Shown here: positions 12,585-27,500 of the stretch, one piece after another
Position numbering within the stretch: the first letter of the stretch is position 1
Layout of the letters: each line of letters begins with the position of its first letter
Assembly: GCF_002099425.1 (NCBI RefSeq)
Contig: NW_018344008.1
Span: forward strand, 9,292,501 to 9,356,500
Source of the DNA: Phascolarctos cinereus
Lineage: Eukaryota > Chordata > Mammalia > Diprotodontia > Phascolarctidae
Direction: 5' to 3'
DNA: 64,000 nt
The notes under the pieces: model-generated
Told to the model about the DNA's origin: nothing
The model's database searches: none
Seen by the model: only the letters and a program-made list of their open reading frames with translations
Program-made: the position numbers and the translations under genes

Positions 12585-15500
12585 CTAGTAAAATCTTTAG
12601 AAATAGAATAGATGAAAATATTGACCAACATGAAAAAAATGAAGATAATATTTTTTAAATATGTGATTTACATATTGAAATACTAAATTTCATATTTAGT
12701 GCAACATTATATATAATTCACAATAAAAATTAAAGCATTAAGTATTTAAATAAGCTTAATTTTCAAAACAAAGAAAATTTATTCTTAGAAAGCCACCAGT
12801 TTAAAAAAACCTTGTCATCTTCAAAGACTTGCACTACAAAAACATTAATGTTGCTGCTTTCTATAGAAAATATTAGAGTTTTTCTGCCTCTATGTGTTTA
12901 AACATAGGAATGGTTTACTCTTTGTGGGTGTACGAAGAGGTGTGTTTCGGGGGGAGAGATGTATATGTTGGGGGTATTATGTGTATGTAAAAATTCGTAT
13001 TATAAGCCAGGTATACATTTGGTATGGCAAAAATAATTTGTTTCCTCTTCTGGATTATAGTCATCAGGTCATATACTATATGATAATACATAAGCTAAGA
13101 TAATGTAATCTCTAATACTATACCTTGAATTCAGAAAGAGCTAAAATTTATATAAATGGGTAAAAGGATACTTTTTAAGGGGAATGGATAGGGAAAGGTT
13201 ATTACCTGCTTAATGTTATAGGTACTTAAGAGACAAGATTAAAAACTAGATGCTTGATATCAGTAGCCATACATATCCAATTTAATGCACTAGGCAAGAA
13301 ATCAATCTTAACAAATTTTAGCTCACAGCCAAAAAGAACTTGATGCTAACACTGGGGAGTTTTAAGAAATATGAATATCATATTAGGATATATTTCTCAA
13401 ATATTGTAAATTTGTGGCGCTTGAAATTTGACTGACCTCTCTTGAGCTCCAATTTTTGCCTTCTATAGGAAAGAATATCTATATGAATATCTATATGAAA
13501 GCTTATGTTTTGGTTTTTATTTGCATATCTGATACTAGTTACTTGTAATGATACTAGTCTTACTTATAGTAAGCATCCTGGTATTTTTCTGGTAGTGGCA
13601 GACCTGTGATTTCATTAGTTTTGAGTTTGTTTGATATAGAACTGCTTCCACCAATGAAGATACGCAACTTTTATAGTCTTACAGTATTGTCTGGGTTACT
13701 GAGAGATTAACACACTTGACTTTGGTCACATAGCTAGCATATCAAAGGTAGGATTTGAGCCCGAGTGTTCCTGGATCCAAAGCTAACCCTCTAGATCCAC
13801 TACATCCATCTTTATGAGTATCCTGATGTCAACCGGAAATAAAAAAGACTTTATTTTTAATTCTGTATCATACTTTCTTCCAAATTACATTTCCACAGCT
13901 ACTTAGTTCTTGTTCCACTAGAAATCCCTTTACACTTGCATTCTTTTCTGCTCAATAAGGTCTCATAGTAGATTTAGTTAAGCAGGCAATAATTTGCCTA
14001 AATTAAATCAATTAGCTGATGGTCTGGTAAGGACCTGGAACAAAAGTGAAAGAATGAAACCAATACATAGAAAATATTATGCATTCATTATGTCATTTTC
14101 TCATTGTGTCAAGACTACATTTTTAGTGCCATCAATTACTTTTATTCTTTTCTAATATAATGACAGTAAGGGTTTTCATTAAAAATAATGAGAAGTGTTC
14201 TATCCAAAATATGGCTTTAAAACAGTAACATATAAGTACATATACACAGAGGTACTTTGAAAGTTTTTCCCCAAAAAGTTTTCATTAAGCATGTTTTACT
14301 TCTGGTAATTTTATCAGATTTTAGTAATTCAGCATTAGGCTTAAACATTTAATATTTAAAATACCATCAAGATTTTAGATTAAATGTTGTTTTATGTATT
14401 TTAGGGGAGTGCTTAGAACTACATTCTTAAGTAGGGTGAAATTGTTTTACACTTAAATTTAAATATTTAGAACAATTTAGACATTTCATTTGGTTGAAGG
14501 CTGTTATGTTCATTGAGCTTTACAAAACAAGTTAAGGCTAAGATGATTTTTAAGTATATCCGTGGAGTATGAACTTCATTTTAAAATAAAATTTCTGCAT
14601 GGTTTAATATAACCACACCTGCCTTTAAATTATCACAAAATGCATTTGCAGATAATTCATAGAGTAATACCTCAAAATGAAATCCTTCTATCTTTAAAGG
14701 TTTTTTAAATTGTACTGTATTTAGAAATATGTTATATATATAAACGTATATGTATATGTATCTACATGTATGTGTATATGTGTATGTTTAACTTCCCACT
14801 AATCTTTGAGTTTAAATAAAAGTAGGCTGATTTCAAACAGATTATTAAGTAAAATGTCAGTGTCAACTAATACTTGCTATGGAAAGTGTCATATAGAGTG
14901 ATATTAGTTGTAGTCTGTGTTTATATAACATAAAATACTTGACATTTTGTCATCTGATTTGATCTTCACAATTACTTTGTGGAGTAGGAATACAAGTATT
15001 CCATTTTTCAAGTGAGGAAACATATACTTAAGAAGTGGTAGAGCTTGTCTTCTAATTCCAAGTGCTCTTTTCATTACATTACACTGTCTTTTATTATAGT
15101 TTTGACGTACATACGTGTGGTTCTACATATGTGTGCGAAACTTATTTTGTTACTTGTAGCAGAATTCAGTTGTACTTCATAGTCAAAACATAATTCCACT
15201 AAAATGGGTAATTCAAAAAGATAAATGAGAATTAAGACATCCTTTTTCTCAAAGACTATCACCTTTTCTTTTGTATACTAACAAAGAAATCAAAATCTTT
15301 AAAAAGTTCTATTTGATAAGAAATCACATTTAATTTTTAAAAAATACAAGTGGATATGAGAGCTTATTTGTGCAAAAATATTGTGATGAGAACCACTTAA
15401 AAGGCAGCTAAGAAAAAAATCTAAATGTGCAATTCCTTGAAACTGTGCTAATACAGCGCTTGCACCATAATATAAAATATGTAAAGAAATTTTAGATTCT

Positions 15501-18500
15501 CTACCTTCTGAATCTTGAGATTCAGATTGTCAAAGGAGAGGAGTCAATTTTCTTCCTGATATTTCTGGTATATTTATTTACAAAATAGAAATTAGGTACA
15601 TTTTACACACAGAGTTATACTAAAGTATATAAGACATTTATGAGTATATGTACATAAAATGCATGTGTCTGTGTGTCAAAAATATCTTTTTCAACATGAA
15701 GTCATTAAACTTGATTGAAATCTTTTATTCTAGTTCTCTGCTATGATTATGCTTTTCTTATTTTGTGAGATAGTACACATACCTAATAAACAAAACTTTA
15801 AGAATACATTCTCTTAAAGCTTACATGAAAATGTTAAATTATTAATTTTGTATATCTTTTCCTTTTTGAAGCAATCCATACTTGATAAATGTCTGTTCAG
15901 TAAAGTCAGAACTTGTCTTCCCATAAATTGTTACTGGTCATATGGATGATAAGTGTATTTTAACTGTTAACTACAGACTAAGTATTTTCATTCTTGTATT
16001 TTTGAAGCTGTTTTATGACAATAACATTCTTCCTTGTAGCTGTCACAAGATGAGTATAGAGGTACATTGTACAAGTACAGATCTGAGGAGGTGGATATTG
16101 ATGTAAGTATCATATGACATTTATCACTGACGTTTTTACCATACTTGTCTTGCCAGAGCATTTTACATAAGCACAGAAAGTATATGCCTCCTCACTCTAT
16201 CCCATCCCACTCCGCACTAAAAAACTGTTATTGATTGTTGGTAAATTAGCTTTTTCACTCTTCTCTGGCTTAAATCTTTATACTCCTGAGTTAGTTAACA
16301 ATGATGATGATATACAGAGATTTGGTCTTTACTAAGAATAGAAAGCTATGTCCAATAACGTATTTTCAGGATAGGGAAAGAAATAAATGGAAATAACACA
16401 TTTTCCAGTCACCACTCTTCAAATTCCAACAATATTTCCCTTTTGGATCCCAGATTTAGACAAGTAAGGTCCCTGAGTTGCTACTGTGTCTTTGCAATTA
16501 ATCTCTTATGTGTTTATTCCACAACTTTGCTCTAGTCAAGCATACTTAGAATAACCGATTGCTATAGCTGGAAGGTACCTTATTTTACAGATAAGTAGAC
16601 CTGAGCTGATGGTCTGAGACAAGATAACTTGCCTAAGGTCACACAGAGGCAGAATTGAGGCCATAACGCAGGTCTCCTGACTCCCAGCCCAGTGTATTTT
16701 CTGTCTCAACTTATTTCTCTATTCAGTATATCCAGCTACATGTATTTTGAATTATCAGATTCTCTTTAAAAGTTTTATTAATATTTTCAATAGTAAATGG
16801 CAGAGAAATTGATTTTTACCTTTGCACCTTTACTTCATTATTCAGTAACTGTTTTTCATTATAAGGAGTTAAGGACTGGGATAGTTCTCTTTATATGTAT
16901 TATATCTGAGGTTTGGGTTCTGAGACATCAGACCAAACATATTTTGATACTTTAAATTTTTTTCCAAGGCTTTAACTTTGATTTTCAATTATGTTTATTT
17001 TGACAAAGTTTAAAGTGACTTCTAACATTTTCCATATGATTCGGATGAAAAAAAGTTATATGAAAAAATTAAAACTGTGTCCTAAATTATAATCTAAGGC
17101 TTAAACTAATAAAATATGTGCATTAATGTTTGAAATGGCTACTTTCTGTAGACTTTACTTTTATGTTAAAAATAATTCTGTGTTTGGATTTTTCCCAAGG
17201 ATTTATGAGGAATTAATGTGAATCAAATTCAGGTAGTGTTTTGTATTAAGGATTACATAAAATGTTTGGTCTTGTAAAATATAAAATTTGAAATTAACCA
17301 CATTTAAATGGGTAATTAAAGTGACATGTGAATGTTTTACGTCACTATATTTGTATTTGCATAATTTGGTTTTAACTTAATGGTAAATTAAGTATTGAAG
17401 TGTAATTTAAATAGCCCAGTTATTGCTACAATTTTTGGTTAGCTTTTTGTCTCTGTAGACTTAGGAGGAGGGTGTGTGTGTGGGTAAGAGGTGGGAAACC
17501 TGCTCTAGGTCCTTGTGTGTGGCCTTTTGACTTGAGTCCAAATTTTACACAACAAATCCTTTTATTAAGGGGATTTGTTCTGTGAAGTTTGGATTCAGTC
17601 AAAGGTCAGCACTTGAGGACCTAGAAGGCCACATGTAGAGGCTGCAGGTTCCCCACCCCTGGATTACAGGCAAAGCTGTGCCCCTGTTTTTTCATTAGAT
17701 TGAGCATCTCATCTTTGAATCACAGTCTCATTGTTGCCTGAGGGCACTGAGTTTATAACTCACCCAGAGACACACAACTAGTATGTGTGAGAAAGGGACT
17801 TGAACTTAGATTTTTCTAATTCCAAGGTTGACTCTATCCACTGAACTATACTGCGTCTTCTTTGCAGACAGTTTTTTAGTCCAAACCACAATTTACATTT
17901 AGTGTAGGGAACTCCCTGTGAGTAAACTTCCTCTATCAACACAGATTTACAGCTGTTCTGTAGATTCTAGCCTACAGTTGCCTGGGATACTGAGAATATA
18001 AGTGATTTGCCCAGAGTATGTCAGAGGCAGACTTGGGACACAGGTCTTCTGATTGACAGCTCTCTCTGCACCACTCTAAACTGCCTTGTTATGTCTGCAG
18101 AAATATTGATTTGAAAATATCTCTTTAGTCTTCTTCCTGTGTTATTTTAATTTCAGACCACTTTTATTTAAATCATTTAATTAAAAATTGGGTGATTATT
18201 TTAAATGTACATTGTCTGCTCTTAAAGCAAAAATGAAAAGTACTGCTAACCACGAACATTTTCTTATGTTAACCCAGGCCAAGCTAAGCAGGTTATGTGA
18301 ACAAGATAAAGTGGTACATGCATTGGAAGAGAAACTTCAGCAGCTCCACAAGGAGAAAGTAGGGCAATTATGTTTATTACCTAAAATTGATGTTATTTTA
18401 TTTGATTATTATCAGGGCAGTGATAACTAAAGTAAAAAGAATATATTCAGTAATTCAGAACATTAAACGTAATTCTTTTTATTGTAATAGTACATGCTTG

Positions 18501-21500
18501 AGCAAGCTTTGCTATCAGCCAGCCAAGAAATAGAGATGAATGCAGATAATCCAGCAGCCATTCAGAGTGTAGTTTTGCAAAGGGATGATTTACAGAACGG
18601 ACTACTTAGCACATGCCGAGAACTATCTCGAGCTACGGCGGTAAGTCAGTTTTTTTTCTTATAAAAATCATTGAAGTTTCAATTCTTGTTGTTTTTACTT
18701 CTAATTGGAATATTCATTTTTCATTATAAGAAGCAAATATTAAGTTGCATGACATTAATGTAAGCATTATTTTGGAACAATGAAGAATAAATTTTTAATC
18801 TTAAAATCAATAATGTCTTTCATTTGGCAAAAGAATTATCTTACCGAAAGACAAGTACATAGATATTTTATAAACTTTGAAAGTAAAAATCTTAAGAGGA
18901 ATGTATTATGGGGCACATTCCATAATACAGTTAAATATGTAGTAGATTTTGATTTGATTCCATTGACTAATTCTAAGTAAAACAAATAAGCAGAACTTGC
19001 ACATTAGCACTTTAAGAATTCTTTAAAAAAAATTTCAGAGTGTTTATTATCTAGAAGTTTCTGATAATTTTTCCACACGGGGCAGCTAGGTGGTGCAGTG
19101 GGTAGAGCACTAGCCCAGGAGTCAGGAAGACCTGAGTTCAAATCTAGCCTCAGACATTTGACACTTACTAGTTGTGTGACCCTGAGCAAGTCACTTAACC
19201 TCATTGCCTAACCCAAAAAAAAGAAGAAAAATAATTTTTCTGCAATTATCATAGCATATTAATAAAATCAGTATTCTTGACTGAGCCCCAAACCTAACAA
19301 TGGTTACTCAAGTCCTGAGAGTATAGTTATATGTAACTGCCATATTCTTTGGCACTCAAGCACGTTGCTCAGAAAACTCTTGGTGTTGTTTCCTGTGCAC
19401 ATTTATCAGTTAATCTAATAGCCTTTTCTTAGGCCTCCTGCTTTTGACCTCTTCTGTATTCAACATTCTTGACCAGCCTTTTCTCTTCATAGCTCTGCTC
19501 TCTTGGCTATCCTCTCATCTGTCTGGCTGCACTTGTCCTCAGTACGTTTTGTTTTAAATAAAAGAAATGACATGGTCAGGGCTTTGCCTTAGGAAGATTA
19601 TTTTGGTAGCTAAGTAAAAGGTAGACTGTAGAAGGGAGAGATAGATGGTGAAGAGACCAGTTAGGAAGCTACCACAGTAATCCATACTACTAGTGATGAG
19701 GGTATGTATGAAGGTAGCTAATAGAAGAAAAAATTATGTATGTGATGTATCATAGTAGTAAAATCATCAGGACTTACTTTGCAACAGATTAAATCTATAA
19801 TATAAGAAAGGGAAAAGTCAGAGATGACACTAGGGTTTTGAAATTGAGTGACTGGGGCAGCTAGGTGGCACAGTAAATAGAGCACTGGCCCTGAAGTTAG
19901 GAGGACCTGAATTCAATCCAGCCTCAGACCAAACACTTGATACGTGCTAGCTATATGTGACCCTGGGCAAGTCACTTAACCCCATTGCCTAGCAAAATAC
20001 AAAAGAAAGAAAGAAAGAAAAATCCCAGCTCCAAATTACTCCCACCATCTGCATCCTTCTCTTAAGGAAGCTCAGGGAAGTCTCATATACCACTGAGTAT
20101 GTCCAGAAGATTGATTATGAAGCCTCCTTTCTTTCTGACAGAGAAGTGATGGACTGAAGATGCTCAGTAAGACTGAAATTTTCACACAGCTGAAATTACA
20201 AGACACCCACCCCACCTCACCCCCCCAAAAAAAAAAACTTTAAAAAGGAAAAAAAAGTTTTAGAAAACTATATTTTAGGAAGCAGTGCAAAAATTTTCTC
20301 AAACACTGAAAATGAGGAATAAATTGCAAGTTGATAGGATTCACTGACATAGGTGATCTCCACCTTTAGTTCATCCAATCACATTATTTTCAGACTTCCA
20401 TACTATGATGACAAAATCATTTTTAAATACATAGGAAGACATCCTAAATCTGAAAAAATGGAAATTAATCATGTATAATTACATATTTTTCTATAAATTT
20501 AAGAAATTATCAAAAATATGATATATTGAAAATGTAGAGAAAGAGAACTCCATCTTCCAATTCAGCTTTTAGTAAAGATAATTGTCTTTTTCAAATAAAA
20601 ACTAAGTTACTTGTATTAGTTTGAAGAGTTTGTGGAAGGGCAGAGTCAACTTTTAATTTGCAGAGTTAACAAAAGCACAGATGAGATATTATGTATAGAA
20701 AACAAGGTAACCCAGATAATCTGGAGCCAAATTTGTGAAGGGCCAAGTTGAAGTTTTCATTTTATTCTTGAGGCAACAGGGAGCCCTGGAATTTTTTGAG
20801 TAGGTAGTGGAATGGTACTTGTGCCTTAGGAATGATGTCTTTTGTAGCTCTTCTGGAAGATAACTCTCCAAACTGCTCTTCTTTTCACCAGATTTTCTCC
20901 ATCATACCATAGAAATTTCTTCAGCCTGGAAAAGTTCCCTCTTCTCCTGGACTAACTCTCACACTCTTAAGTACCCTCTGCCCCAAAGGCCTTCTCCTTC
21001 TGATTAACTGATTCCTCCTACAACCTGTAATTTATAGTAAGGTCTGGACCAATCCTGGCTTCATTTCTTTCCAAACTGCACTGCCTCTCCTTAAGAAAAC
21101 TCTCCCTGACCGTCTCCTCCTTCCAGTAAACTTCTCCAAGGCTGGCACTGTCTTTCTGATTTTTTTCCCCCAAAAGTTTAGCACCTTGCCTGGCATTTAG
21201 TGATTGCTTAATAAATACTTAATTGACTGATTAACAGAGGAGAGAGTCTGGAAGCAAGAAGATCAATGAAGAACCTATTAAAATAATTTGGGCATTAACG
21301 ACAGTAGTGACTGTATATATAAGAGTGAGTAGGAGATTAAGAAATGATATGATGGTAGAATGAACAAGATTTGACAACCAATTAGTATGTGGCAATAATA
21401 CCCTCAAGAGAAAAAGGGAAATTGGCGAGAAAAGTGGATTTAGTGGGAAAATAATGAGTTTGAGATTATTGTAGGACATTCAGGTGACTTATCCAACAGG

Positions 21501-24500
21501 CAGTGATGATAATGGACTGGAACTCGGGAACAAGATGAGGGCTACAAGTGCAAATTTTGGAGTCATCTTGACAGTGAATTTCTTTGAATTCATGATATCA
21601 TCAAAGACAGACAGTTCAGTGTTATATTGTTTATGCCTTCTTAAAACTTTCCGTTGTCTTCTACTTTGACCGCCCGTTCATCTACTTTTAATATCTTTTC
21701 CCATTATGCCTATCACTCTGTTGATACTTGTTAAGGAACAACAGAGCCTAGAATGAGGAAGATGAGTCTTCCTGAGTTCAAATCAAGCTTCAGACACATA
21801 CTAGCTGTGGAACCTTGGGCAAATCATTTGGTATTGCTTGCCTCAGTTGTTCATCTGTAAAATGAGCTGGAGAAGGAAATAGCAAACCAGTCCAATGTCT
21901 TTACCAAGAAAACCCCAGAGGGAGTCCCAAAGAGTCAGACACAACTGAAATGACTGAACAAATCTTGCACTGTTAATACCATAATGTTCTGTGAGGTTTA
22001 TAAGGGAAGTTCAACACATCTTTATACTCAGAGGCAACATGATAAGAAAATGTGAAAAGTGATAAATGCTTGTTGTCATGTTTTCAGGAACTAGAAAGAG
22101 CATGGCGAGAATATGACAAATTAGAATATGATGTCACAATTACTAGGAACCAGATGCAAGAACAGTTGGATCGACTTGGTGAAGTACAGGTACAAAATTT
22201 TAATCTTCTCAAATTCCTTTCAGCCTTCTGGTTCTACTTTGATATCAAACAACTTCAAGTCGTTATATTGAAAAGAGATTGAGTCCAAAATGAACTGCTT
22301 AAAAGTAAGGTCAGAATTGATTTCCTTTTGACCACAGGCCATTGTAAAACATGCCAGTAGCAGGTGCAGCATCTATCCTCTATTTTATTGCTTTGACAAA
22401 ACTCCAAGTAGAAGAAAAATTCATTGTTTTTTAAAATTACTATTGAGTTGGTGTGGGTAAGTATTTATGACTGCAAAAAGACCTGAAGTGTGATGAAACT
22501 ATATATCTGGACTCCCCCAAACTCAAGTTCTAAATTAACCACACACTTGCCAGAATCACCCTAAAGAAGTCACTCCACAGAACTAAAATATACTTCTCTG
22601 TTGTTAGTGACCATTTGTGTTTGTGGTTGAATTTAGAGTTTGGCTACATGTGTCTTTACCTGGTATGATAGGAGAAGCAGACTAAAAGAGGTAACAGTGA
22701 CATTAACAGGGTTGAGATATAATTAGTGAATATTTGCTTTGCAATAGCAGAAATAACAAATCCTCATTCTGAGTACTATCCCTGATTTCCTTCAACGCCC
22801 CACTCCCACCATCACCACCATTTATTAGTTCTCATTCCTCTTGAAATGGATTTGTCTACATGTATATTGTCTCTAGAATGTAAAATCCTTGAGGGCAGGT
22901 ACTATTTCGTTTTGACTTTCTTTTCCCAGTACTAAGTCTTTTAAAATGTTTATTGAATTGTTGGATTTCCTAAGTGTGTTTTTCTTCTATTAATGTCTTA
23001 ACTTGTTTTGGAACTTAAGAAGTTAACCATATATTGTCATTCTTTTTTTTAATTTAGTTTAATTTTGTTTTTTTCCTTTTAGTAGAATGTTTCTCTGCTC
23101 ATTTTTAGCCCCTAGTGTGCCTTCCTGTCATCATAAAAGATGGCATGATAACTAGTGGCATATAAATAATACTGTGGGATATCAGAGATAACTGAAATAC
23201 TTGGTCATTCTACATTACTTTTTGCTGATCTGACTACCACTATATTGGCTCTCTTGAAATTTCTGGGAGAAGTGATAAAATTAAGTCTTTTTAAATTTAA
23301 TACATTTTAGTATTGTTTATTTTTTATCAGTCAGGTATTTATTAATATTTTAATTTCAAGTTTCCGACATACGAATTAATACATATTATTGTTATTAATA
23401 GACAGAGTCAGCAGGCATTCAGCGTGCACAGATTCAGAAAGAACTTTGGAGAATTCAAGATGTCATGGAAGGTTTGAGTAAACATAAACAGCAGCGAGGC
23501 ACCACAGAGGCTGGTAAAGAGACTTCTTTTATCTTTTATTAGCTGACATTTGGCCACAGTTACATCTAAAACAAATGAAACGTGTAATTGCGTTTCATTA
23601 ACTTAGTTGGCAAGTCACTAGAAGCACAAATATGACTAAATGTAAGTAAATGAGTAGCATGACATTATTTTATTTTTCCTCTAGATTAAAAAAATTTTGT
23701 AGTTAGTTTTAATAGTGATACATTGTAATTTTTAAAAATTATTTTATTAGGTATCATAGGATCAAAGGCTTTTTCTGCAGTTAAGTACAAAAGTGAGGTA
23801 AGATGTTTACTGTTTTAATTTCTAAATGCAAATTGATGCATTTCTAACCTTAAAGAATGAGTAAAAAGAAATCAAATATTTTCCACACTTCAACAGAATA
23901 ATTTTTAAGTAGTTTTAAGTATGTTCTACTTCGGTTACTGTGTTAATCTTGAAGTTGCAATGGGCATTACAAGAGTAATGTTTAAAGCTACATTGATGGT
24001 TTCTTATTTGTAACAACTAATGAGTCCCCTTCTCACCCCAAATCCCTAAACTGGAAAAATTGAATCTGGGTTGGTTCATGCATTTCAGAACTTGACAGGT
24101 AGGATTTTACTTCTTGGTCATCTGAATGTACTGAATTTCACTCTTGTATTGTAAGCACTTATCTGTGTCTTAGGAGGTTTTGTAAGAGCAAGTTTTATGC
24201 ATAACATAAAAAATTATAACTATAAAGAGATACTGTCAACATAATTAGAATAGCTTCCAATTTTGATTCCAGTGGGGGGAAATGCTTAGCGTAATTTCTT
24301 TTTAAAATTTAAATATGAATACAACATTTTACAGAGTTTTTAACTAAAACTTTTTCCTGCTATTTTCTTACCTAAATAGCAACATTTTTATATACAGTGA
24401 TCCTTTGGACTTATAATAGAATTTTAAATGGAATGCAAATACAAAAAGTGCTAACCTCAGTGGTCCAAAGCTTGCTTCAAACTCAATTTGACTCAGTGAA

Positions 24501-27500
24501 TATAGTGACCTTTTTGTTTTATTTCTTTGCATATGATTTTGACAGTGTCCCTTTCATTATCTAAAAATGAATGAGACATAGTATACATTTTTAAAGCTAA
24601 GCTGCTATTGAAAAGTTTGTTAGATACTCTTAACACAATATGCTCATCTAAATAAGGTGACTATTCTACAATCTTTAGGAAGAGGAAGTAGTCCCACCTC
24701 GTCCTCCACTTCCTTGGTCCTATGACTTTACAGAGCAGCCTCCCATAATCCCCCCTCTGCCCAGTGATAGCAGCTCCTTGCTCTGTTATAGCAGGGGCCC
24801 AGTACATCTGCCTGAAGAAAAGAAGATTTACCAAGTTCAAGGATATCCAAGAAATGGCTCTCACTGTGTAAGTGGCTAGAATTGCCACAGAATTGTGCAT
24901 CACAAATATCTTCTTGATTTTTCATAATCATTTTCTTTTGCCATTGAAGAATTGTTTTGTATTGTAATCTCCTTTTGGGTAGTACTTTTTGTTGCTTTTC
25001 ATGTTATCGTTTTCACATGTTACATTTTTGTTTTTTTCATACTTGTGTACTTAAAATTTTTTAGATATAGAAAAGTGTCATTTAATATTAATTATTAAAT
25101 TAATATAAATTAATATTATATGATTATAACATGAAGAGACCAGATTTAAAATAGACTAATGTGGGACACAGGAATGATGCCTGCTAATTTTTTCTGTCCT
25201 CAGACCAGAAAATAAAGGGTGGGAAATAGAATTAACTGCCAGGGTAATTAAGGACGAGATTCAGTCTGTAAAAGTAAGAATTGATAAGCAAGGAGAAAGG
25301 ATCAGCGAAAGAAGGAAAGGAATATAAACCAGTGGGAGGCAAAACATCGAAGGAATTTTAGTTATGGGAATTTGAAATGTAGGACTTTCCCAGCATGTAT
25401 AGCATCTGATTACCTTTTAAAATGGATAAGATAATTTAATACAGTTCAGTCACTGTTCTTAAAATATGTGTTATGCCAAACAGTCTGGTGGTCATGATGA
25501 AAAGGAAATATTTATTTTAATTTCAAAACAAAAAGCTTAGAAGATATAAATTTTAATCTTCCTTCATATTTGTTTTCCTTCACTTTACATATAGATTCTT
25601 AAAAGTATTTTGTCTAAAACAGTTCCTGTTTAAAAGTTCGGGGCGGGGGAAGGGTGGCGTGGATTAGCAACCTCATATACCAAATTTAACTTGAGATTTC
25701 ATAAATTAACAACATGGGAAAATTTTAGTCATTTTTAATCTACATCTTTCCCTCTCTTTAAAGGGTGCTGATTATAGACTTTACAAGAGTGAACCAGAAT
25801 TAACAACTGTAGCAGAAGTTGATGAATCTAATGGAGAAGAAAAGTCTGAACCTGTTTCAGAGATAGATTCTGTAACTAAAGGTCAGCTTTTAACTTTTAT
25901 ATAGTAATGTCCATGTAATTCAGTACTAATAGAAGTTTCCTTATTAATCCTGGTATCATTTACATTATTAGTTTTTGTCTTTCACAGTTTAAAGCTAAAA
26001 AGTCTATATAATCTTCAAAATTTTAACTTAAGTACAAAAAAGTACTTAGTAACACTAGTTTTAGAAGTTATTTTAAGTATTTTTCCATTCTCTTACATAA
26101 AACATTTAGTCATATTTTTATTAGCATCTCCAGGTCTTTAAGTTCCACTCTGGAAACTTTTTTAAGGATATGGCTAGAGAGGACATTGAAATAGATAAAT
26201 GAGGAAATAAGGTGGCATATTTCAAATTCCAAAGTAATCTCTTTCTGAAATGTTGGGGCAGTGGATAGAGCACCTGCCCTGAGGTCAGGAGGACCTGAGT
26301 TTAAATGCTGCCTCAGACCAAACACTTGACGCTTAACTAGCTGTGTGACCCTGGGCAAGTCACTTAACCCCAATTGCCTTAAAGGGGGGGGGGGAATGTT
26401 ATAATGACTGCCTCATTTTTCTACTTTTTTCTCTAGAATTATGTCTTTTAATATTTCGGTAATGGGTGTCCCGTCCCCCCCCACCGTGTAGTAGATGTGT
26501 GGTTTTAAAATGAAAAAATAGTGCTTAGAAAATAATCTAATATGGATATCTACCATCTCTACATAATAGGTAACTCCATTTTACAAATTATAATTTTTTG
26601 TGACAGGGGATTTTAGTTGAAGGTATATTCTGCCCAAATATAAATAGTTTCTTAATACTTACACCCCAGCAAAAGCATTGTTTCTTTCTCCACGTTGTAT
26701 TGTGCTGGTTGATCAGCAACCATGAATAAAGAGACATAACTTCAGTCTTCTAGGAGTTTATGACACTATTGCACACAAGGAATCATAAAACTTTATGTAA
26801 ATTAATAAATAAACTATTTCCCATTAAAGAAAGAGATAAGTCCATTTAGTGGATGGAGGTTGAATAAGAGGTTGTCATATTGATTTAATGAGGAGTAAAG
26901 GAAATTCCTACTAATTAGGGAAGACATCAAAAAATTTAAAGTAAAGTGCCCCAAAAATTGTGTGTTTGTACTCCATTCCATTCTTGTTTCTGACTCTTAT
27001 GTAGTCATGATACTCTTATCTGTCCTGAGGTAATACCAAATATTACTTATTTAGTTTTCCAAGTTTAAAAATTATCTAATAAGTGACTGTAGAAAGTTGA
27101 TTTAACTCAAATACAGTGAGGTTTCCTTAACTTTAAGAAAAGAAAAAAAAAGTTATATCTTCATTCTTCAGAATGCTAAAAAAGTCCATGACCGAAAAAG
27201 AAGGCAAAGAACCCCATTCTAGGTCTTTAGTGTTCGAATGTTCCTTATGCAATATAAATTGATTCTAAATAAGACATATGTTACACATTTCTGCTCTATA
27301 ACTTCAGAATCATTTCACCCAGAAAACAGTGGTCAGAAGAAAATAATTTAGTAACAATTTGAGGTTATTTTAGAGATTAGTTGTGATTCTCCATAAAGTA
27401 ATCTCCTGACCCTGCACTTGTGGAAAGTACAAGAGTGTGCATTCTGCTTATCCAAGATGTAGGTTGCAGAGAGAGTGACAGTTATCCAAGTTCCTTGAGT

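Larger units (their letters stand above)
16103..18277 (+). other. PLEKHA5 intron, 2.2 kb
   Basis: Contains MIR-like remnants near 16555-16705, 17700-17870 and 17930-18095 and a palindromic hAT-type element at 17486-17661. 16706-17480 is AT-rich with nothing assignable. Confidence 0.5.
18641..22087 (+). other. PLEKHA5 intron, 3.4 kb
   Basis: Mostly retroposons: SINE (19079-19230), antisense L2 pieces (19565-19853, 20640-20868, 21236-21600), SINE (19854-20025), sense L2 (20880-21235) and an RTE-tailed SINE (21735-21965). 18641-19060 and 20030-20640 show nothing assignable. Confidence 0.5.

Noticed and set aside
18188-18430. Open frame that includes a PLEKHA5 exon plus flanking intron
   Set aside because: Only 18278-18358 has conserved protein content and splice signals. 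The extensions are read-through.
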